Assembly: GCA_028287225.1 (NCBI GenBank)
Contig: JAQBPZ010000120.1
Span: 1 to 23,380, forward strand
DNA: 23,380 nt
Source: Gemmatimonadota bacterium
Lineage (GTDB): Bacteria; Gemmatimonadota; Gemmatimonadetes; Gemmatimonadales; Gemmatimonadaceae
Direction of reading: 5' to 3'
The position numbers and the translations under genes are program-made. This document shows, in pieces, positions 19,911-23,380 of the stretch. Under the pieces are notes generated by a model that searched no databases, had not been told where the DNA came from, and was given only the letters and a program-made list of their open reading frames with translations. Position 1 is the stretch's first letter; each line of letters starts with the position of its first letter.

Positions 19911-22900
19911 CCCCGCGGTTCTTCATCGACCGGCCCGTCTTCTCGTGGGTGATCGCGCTCGCCATCACCTTCGGCGGGTTCCTCGCGCTGCGTTCGCTCC
20001 CCATCGAGCAGTACCCGACGATCGCGCCGCCATCACTGACGATCAACGTGACGTATCCCGGCGCGGACGCCGCGGTGCTCGCCACCAACGTCACGCAGGT
20101 CATCGAGCAGGAGATCAACGGCGTCGAGGGCTTCCTCTACATGTCGTCGGCGAGCCGGTCGAACGGCAGCGCGACGATCACCGTGACCTTCGCCTCGGGC
20201 ACCGACATCAACTCGGCGCAGATGGACGTGCAGAACCGGCTGCGCCGCGTGGAGACGCGGCTGCCCGAGGAGGTGCGGCGCCAGGGCGTCCAGGTGCTCA
20301 AGGCCAACACCGGATTCCTCGCCATCGTGACGCTCACCTCCAAGACCGGGGCGATGCAGACCCTGGAGCTCGGCAATTTCGCCGTGACGCGCGTCGTCGA
20401 CGAGCTGCGGCGCGTGCCGGGGGTGGGCGACGTGCGCTCGTTCTCGTCCGAGTATGCCATGCGCATCTGGCTCGACCCGGAGAAGCTCGCCACCTTCCGC
20501 CTCTCCCCGTCGGACGCGCTCGCGGCGGTGCAGGAGCAGAACAGCCAGTCCACCGGCGGCTCGCTCGGTGACCGTCCGCTGGCCGGCGGGAGTGAGCTCA
20601 ATGCGGCCATCCTCACCCAGAGCCGGTTCACCACCGCCGAGCAGTTCGCGAACATCATCCTCCGCGCCGACGCGGATGGCGCCACCGTCCGCCTCGGCGA
20701 CGTGGCGCGCGTGGAGGTCGGCGCGCAGAACTACCTCTCGAGCCTCGAGCTGAACGGCCAGCCGGCTGCCGGCATGGCCATCCAGCTCACCCCGGGCGCC
20801 AACGCGCTCGCCGTGGCCAACGCGGTCAAGGCGCGGATGGCGGAGCTGGCGACGACCTTCCCGCCCGACATCGCCTGGAGCGTGCCGTACGACTCCACTC
20901 CCTTCATCAGCGCGTCGGTGGTCTCCGTGGTGGAGACGCTCATCGAGGCGATGGTGCTCGTGTTCCTCGTGATGTTCCTGTTCCTCCAGAACTGGCGCGC
21001 CACGCTGATCCCCACGATCGTCGTTCCGATCGCGCTGGCCGGCGCCTGCCTCGGCCTCTGGCTGCTCGGCTTCTCCATCAACGTGCTCACCCTGTTCGCC
21101 ATGGTGATGGCCATCGGCATCCTCGTGGACGACGCCATCGTCGTCATCGAGAACGTCGAGCGCATCATGACCGAGGAGCATCTCTCGCCGTACGATGCCA
21201 CGGTGAAGGCGATGACGCAGATCACGTCGGCCATCGTCGGCATCACGCTCGTGCTCGTGGCCGTGTTCGTGCCGATGGCGTTCTTTCCCGGCTCCACGGG
21301 TGGCATCTACCGGCAGTTCTCGGTGACGCTCGCCATCTCCATCGCCTTCTCCGCCCTCCTCGCGCTCACGCTCACGCCCGCACTGTGCGCCACGCTGCTC
21401 AAGGCCGAGGCGCCCGTGGGCAGCACGAGCGGCAACCGGGTGAGCCGGCTCGCCGACCGGTTCTTCGGCGGCTTCAACCGCTGGTTCGCCCGCACCACGG
21501 ACCGCTACCAGGGCGTCGTGGGCCGCCTGCTGCTTCGGCCGCTGCGCGTCCTCGCCGTGTTCGGCGCCCTGGTGGCGATCACCCTCCTCCTGTTCCAGCG
21601 CCTGCCGGGGAGCTTCCTCCCCACCGAGGACCAGGGGAGCGTGATCACGGCCATCCAGGCACCACCGGGGGCAACGACGGAGCGCACGGACGTCGCGATC
21701 GAGCAGGTGAAGACCTTCTACGCCGGCCGCGAGCAGGTGCAGAACGTCATCATCATCCGCGGGTTCAGCTTCTTCGGGCAGGGCCAGGCGAACGCAATGG
21801 CGTTCGTGCGGCTCAAGCCGTGGGAGGAGCGGCCGGGCCAGCAGAACAGCGCCGGCGCCCTCGTCACCGCGGCGCTCGGGACGCTGATGCGCGTGAAGGA
21901 GGCGATGGTCTTCACCCTCAACCCGCCGGCCATCCAGGGGCTCGGCGTGGCGAGCGGCTTCTCGTTCGTCCTCGAGGATCGCGGCGGCCACACCTACCAG
22001 GAGCTCGGTGCGGTGCGGGGCCAGATCCTCGGCGCGGCGAGCAAGAGTCCCCTGCTCGTCGGCGTGCGCCCCGAGGGTCAGGAAGATGCGCCGCAGCTGC
22101 GCGTGGAGATGGACCGTGTGAAGGCGCGCGCGCTCGGCCTCTCCATCGCGAGCATCAACACCACGCTGGCCATCGCCTTCGGCAGCGCATACGCGAACGA
22201 CTTCAGCCGTGAGGGGCGCATCCTGCGCGTGCTGCTCGCCGCCGATGCGCCGTTCCGCATGACGCCCGAAGACGTGCTCGCGCTGCGGGTGCGCAATGCG
22301 ACGGGCGAGATGGTGCCTTTCAGCGCCTTCACGCGCGTGGCCTGGTCGTCCGGCCCGCCGGAGATCCAGCGCTACAACGGCTACCCGTCCATGACCATCT
22401 CCGGCAGCGCGGCGCCCGGCCGGTCCACCGGCGAGGCGATCGCGGAGATGGAGCGGCTCGCGAAGTCCCTGCCTCCCGGCTACGGCTTCGACTGGACCGG
22501 CCTGTCGTTCGAGGAGAAGCAGTCGTCCGGCCAGATCGTGCAGCTGCTCGGCGTGTCGCTGATCGTCGTCTTCCTGCTGCTCGCCGCGCTGTACGAGAGC
22601 TGGGCCGTGCCCGTCGCCGTGCTGCTCGTCGTTCCCCTCGGCGTGCTCGGCTCGGTCCTGTTCACCATGCTGCGCGGGCTGTCGGCCGACGTCTACTTCA
22701 ACGTGGGCCTCATCACCATCATCGGCCTCGCGGCCAAGAACGCCATCCTCATCGTCGAGTTCGCGATCGAGGAGGAGGCCACCGGCAAGGGCACCTTCGA
22801 CGCGACGATGAGCGCGGCGAAGCTTCGCCTGCGCCCCATCATCATGACGTCGCTGGCCTTCGTGCTCGGCATGCTCCCGCTCGTCGTCGCCACCGGCGCG

Positions 22901-23080
22901 AGCGCGGCGAGCCGCATCGCGGTCGGGACTGGCGTCGTGGGCGGCATGATCGCCGCCACCATCCTTGGAGTGTTCCTCATTCCCGTGTTCTACCTGAGCA
23001 TTCGGCGGTGGGTCAGCCGCAAGCGGCCACCGGCGCCCGGCGAGATCGCCCACCACGACGCGGAGCCCGCGCATGCGTAG
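19907..23080 (+). CDS. RND multidrug efflux pump, HAE-1 type
   Basis: A 1057-residue inner-membrane drug/proton antiporter that works as a trimer. It opens with the family's MTPRFFIDRPVFSWVIALAI and first helix, followed by the porter domain, with YPGADAAVLATNVTQVIEQE and NRLRRVETRLPEEVRRQG typical of AcrB/MexB. The proton relay is present: Asp408-Asp409 in GILVDDAIVVIENVERIM and Lys944 in GLAAKNAILIVEFA, matching AcrB Asp407, Asp408 and Lys940. The second half repeats the fold (LPGSFLPTEDQGSVITAIQA near 567). It belongs to the HAE-1 (organic substrates) rather than the heavy-metal branch, despite the copper genes next door. The stop lies inside the next gene, with 8 bp overlapping. Confidence 0.97.
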   Translation: MTPRFFIDRPVFSWVIALAITFGGFLALRSLPIEQYPTIAPPSLTINVTYPGADAAVLATNVTQVIEQEINGVEGFLYMSSASRSNGSATITVTFASGTDINSAQMDVQNRLRRVETRLPEEVRRQGVQVLKANTGFLAIVTLTSKTGAMQTLELGNFAVTRVVDELRRVPGVGDVRSFSSEYAMRIWLDPEKLATFRLSPSDALAAVQEQNSQSTGGSLGDRPLAGGSELNAAILTQSRFTTAEQFANIILRADADGATVRLGDVARVEVGAQNYLSSLELNGQPAAGMAIQLTPGANALAVANAVKARMAELATTFPPDIAWSVPYDSTPFISASVVSVVETLIEAMVLVFLVMFLFLQNWRATLIPTIVVPIALAGACLGLWLLGFSINVLTLFAMVMAIGILVDDAIVVIENVERIMTEEHLSPYDATVKAMTQITSAIVGITLVLVAVFVPMAFFPGSTGGIYRQFSVTLAISIAFSALLALTLTPALCATLLKAEAPVGSTSGNRVSRLADRFFGGFNRWFARTTDRYQGVVGRLLLRPLRVLAVFGALVAITLLLFQRLPGSFLPTEDQGSVITAIQAPPGATTERTDVAIEQVKTFYAGREQVQNVIIIRGFSFFGQGQANAMAFVRLKPWEERPGQQNSAGALVTAALGTLMRVKEAMVFTLNPPAIQGLGVASGFSFVLEDRGGHTYQELGAVRGQILGAASKSPLLVGVRPEGQEDAPQLRVEMDRVKARALGLSIASINTTLAIAFGSAYANDFSREGRILRVLLAADAPFRMTPEDVLALRVRNATGEMVPFSAFTRVAWSSGPPEIQRYNGYPSMTISGSAAPGRSTGEAIAEMERLAKSLPPGYGFDWTGLSFEEKQSSGQIVQLLGVSLIVVFLLLAALYESWAVPVAVLLVVPLGVLGSVLFTMLRGLSADVYFNVGLITIIGLAAKNAILIVEFAIEEEATGKGTFDATMSAAKLRLRPIIMTSLAFVLGMLPLVVATGASAASRIAVGTGVVGGMIAATILGVFLIPVFYLSIRRWVSRKRPPAPGEIAHHDAEPAHA

Positions 23081-23380
23081 CGCCCTGCCCATCATGGCGC
23101 TTGCGATGCTGGCCGGATGCAACCTCGCGCCGCCGCACCTGCGTCCCGAGCCGCCCGTGGCGTCCCTCTACGCGGTCGCCGACAGCGCAGTCTCCAGCGG
23201 CACCCGTGCCTTCGCCATCGGCTGGCGGGAGTTCTTCCCCGATCCGCGCCTGAATGCGCTGATCGCGGCCGCGCTCGATCGCAATCGCGACCTCGCGATC
23301 GCCGTCGCCCAGGTGGGGGAGGCGCGGGGCCTCTACCGCATCGAGGGCGCCGCGCGGCTCCCGACCGCCGTCGTCGGCGC
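23073..23380 (+). CDS. Outer-membrane channel lipoprotein (NodT/OprM type), 3' end outside window
   Basis: The first 102 codons of the outer-membrane factor of the tripartite pump. MRSALPIMALAMLAGC is a lipoprotein signal with the lipobox Leu13-Ala-Gly-Cys16. The mature part has NLAPPHLRPEPPV, then GWREFFPDPRLNALIAAALDRN and RDLAIAVAQVGEARGLYRIE, the conserved start of the OEP repeat in NodT, OprM and CusC relatives (W-x-x-FF-DPRL-xLI-xAL-xxNxDL-A). It starts 8 bp before the pump stop, so it belongs to the same operon. The gene runs off the right edge. Confidence 0.93.
   Translation, partial: MRSALPIMALAMLAGCNLAPPHLRPEPPVASLYAVADSAVSSGTRAFAIGWREFFPDPRLNALIAAALDRNRDLAIAVAQVGEARGLYRIEGAARLPTAVVG

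Noticed and set aside
20033..23122. A 1029-codon open frame on the minus strand opposite the RND pump
   Set aside because: It is exactly antisense to a clear RND gene, is full of His/Arg/Glu/Gly low-complexity sequence, has no recognisable domain and no ribosome-binding site. Antisense frames stay open because third positions are mostly G or C.
18663..23380. Assigning the RND system to copper/silver export (Cus-type) because of the adjacent copper operon
   Set aside because: The pump has HAE-1/AcrB signatures and the regulator is GbsR-like with an operator unlike the CsoR site. The two units are divergently transcribed with separate promoters.

Overview
The window is a 23.4 kb piece of a very GC-rich bacterial chromosome. 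Outer-membrane proteins (a TonB-dependent receptor, an RND tripartite pump with an NodT/OprM-type outer-membrane lipoprotein) show a diderm cell. A small winged-helix protein followed by two DUF5985 membrane proteins, a TonB receptor with a carboxypeptidase-regulatory-like N-terminus and the codon bias fit Gemmatimonadota, but that placement is an inference from gene content. No tRNA, rRNA, CRISPR or insertion sequence was seen.

Layout. (1) 1-3105 (+): the 3' part of a TonB-dependent receptor, then an exported PAP2 phosphatase. (2) 3140-4545 (-): a graveyard of gene fragments, comprising the C-terminal tip of a second TonB receptor, the C-terminal tip of a short-chain dehydrogenase, and about two thirds of a 4-cresol-dehydrogenase/vanillyl-alcohol-oxidase-type flavoprotein with an in-frame stop and a one-base frameshift. 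These lie directly against a cation/proton antiporter (4545-5867, -) cut off inside what looks like the start of a rhodanese domain. The reading frame happens to stay open from the antiporter to the SDR tip, so a gene caller would report a false 852-residue protein. (3) 5867-8247 (-): an electrophile/quinone-defence operon, with a one-piece ring-cleaving dioxygenase + carboxylesterase (MhqO-MhqD-like fusion), an NADPH-dependent FMN/quinone reductase and then the antiporter. Divergent from it is 8550-10046 (+): a MarR regulator whose start codon sits in the centre of a perfect 20-bp palindrome, followed by a winged-helix protein and two DUF5985 membrane proteins, every junction overlapping by 4 nt. 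(4) 10067-13301 (-): a trehalose operon, consisting of an unannotated 56-codon ORF, a membrane-anchored sensor-like OtsA and OtsB, again with overlapping stops and starts and a 13-bp hairpin in the leader. (5) 13469-17690 (-): a copper operon (copZ, cupredoxin, copA, csoR, then an unknown gene with its own possible promoter). It has a near-consensus sigma-70 promoter with a CsoR-type operator and GC-rich hairpins at several gene borders. (6) 18023-23380 (+): a GbsR/MarR-type regulator with an inverted-repeat operator, then membrane-fusion lipoprotein, RND pump and the start of the outer-membrane channel.

Together the region reads as a stress-defence block (electrophiles/quinones, copper, osmotic/desiccation stress, drugs or solvents), each unit with its own local regulator. 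The least ordinary parts are the fragment mosaic at 3140-4545, the dioxygenase-esterase fusion with its MarR operator over the start codon, the small ORF plus hairpin ahead of a receptor-like OtsA, and the hairpin-punctuated copper operon.
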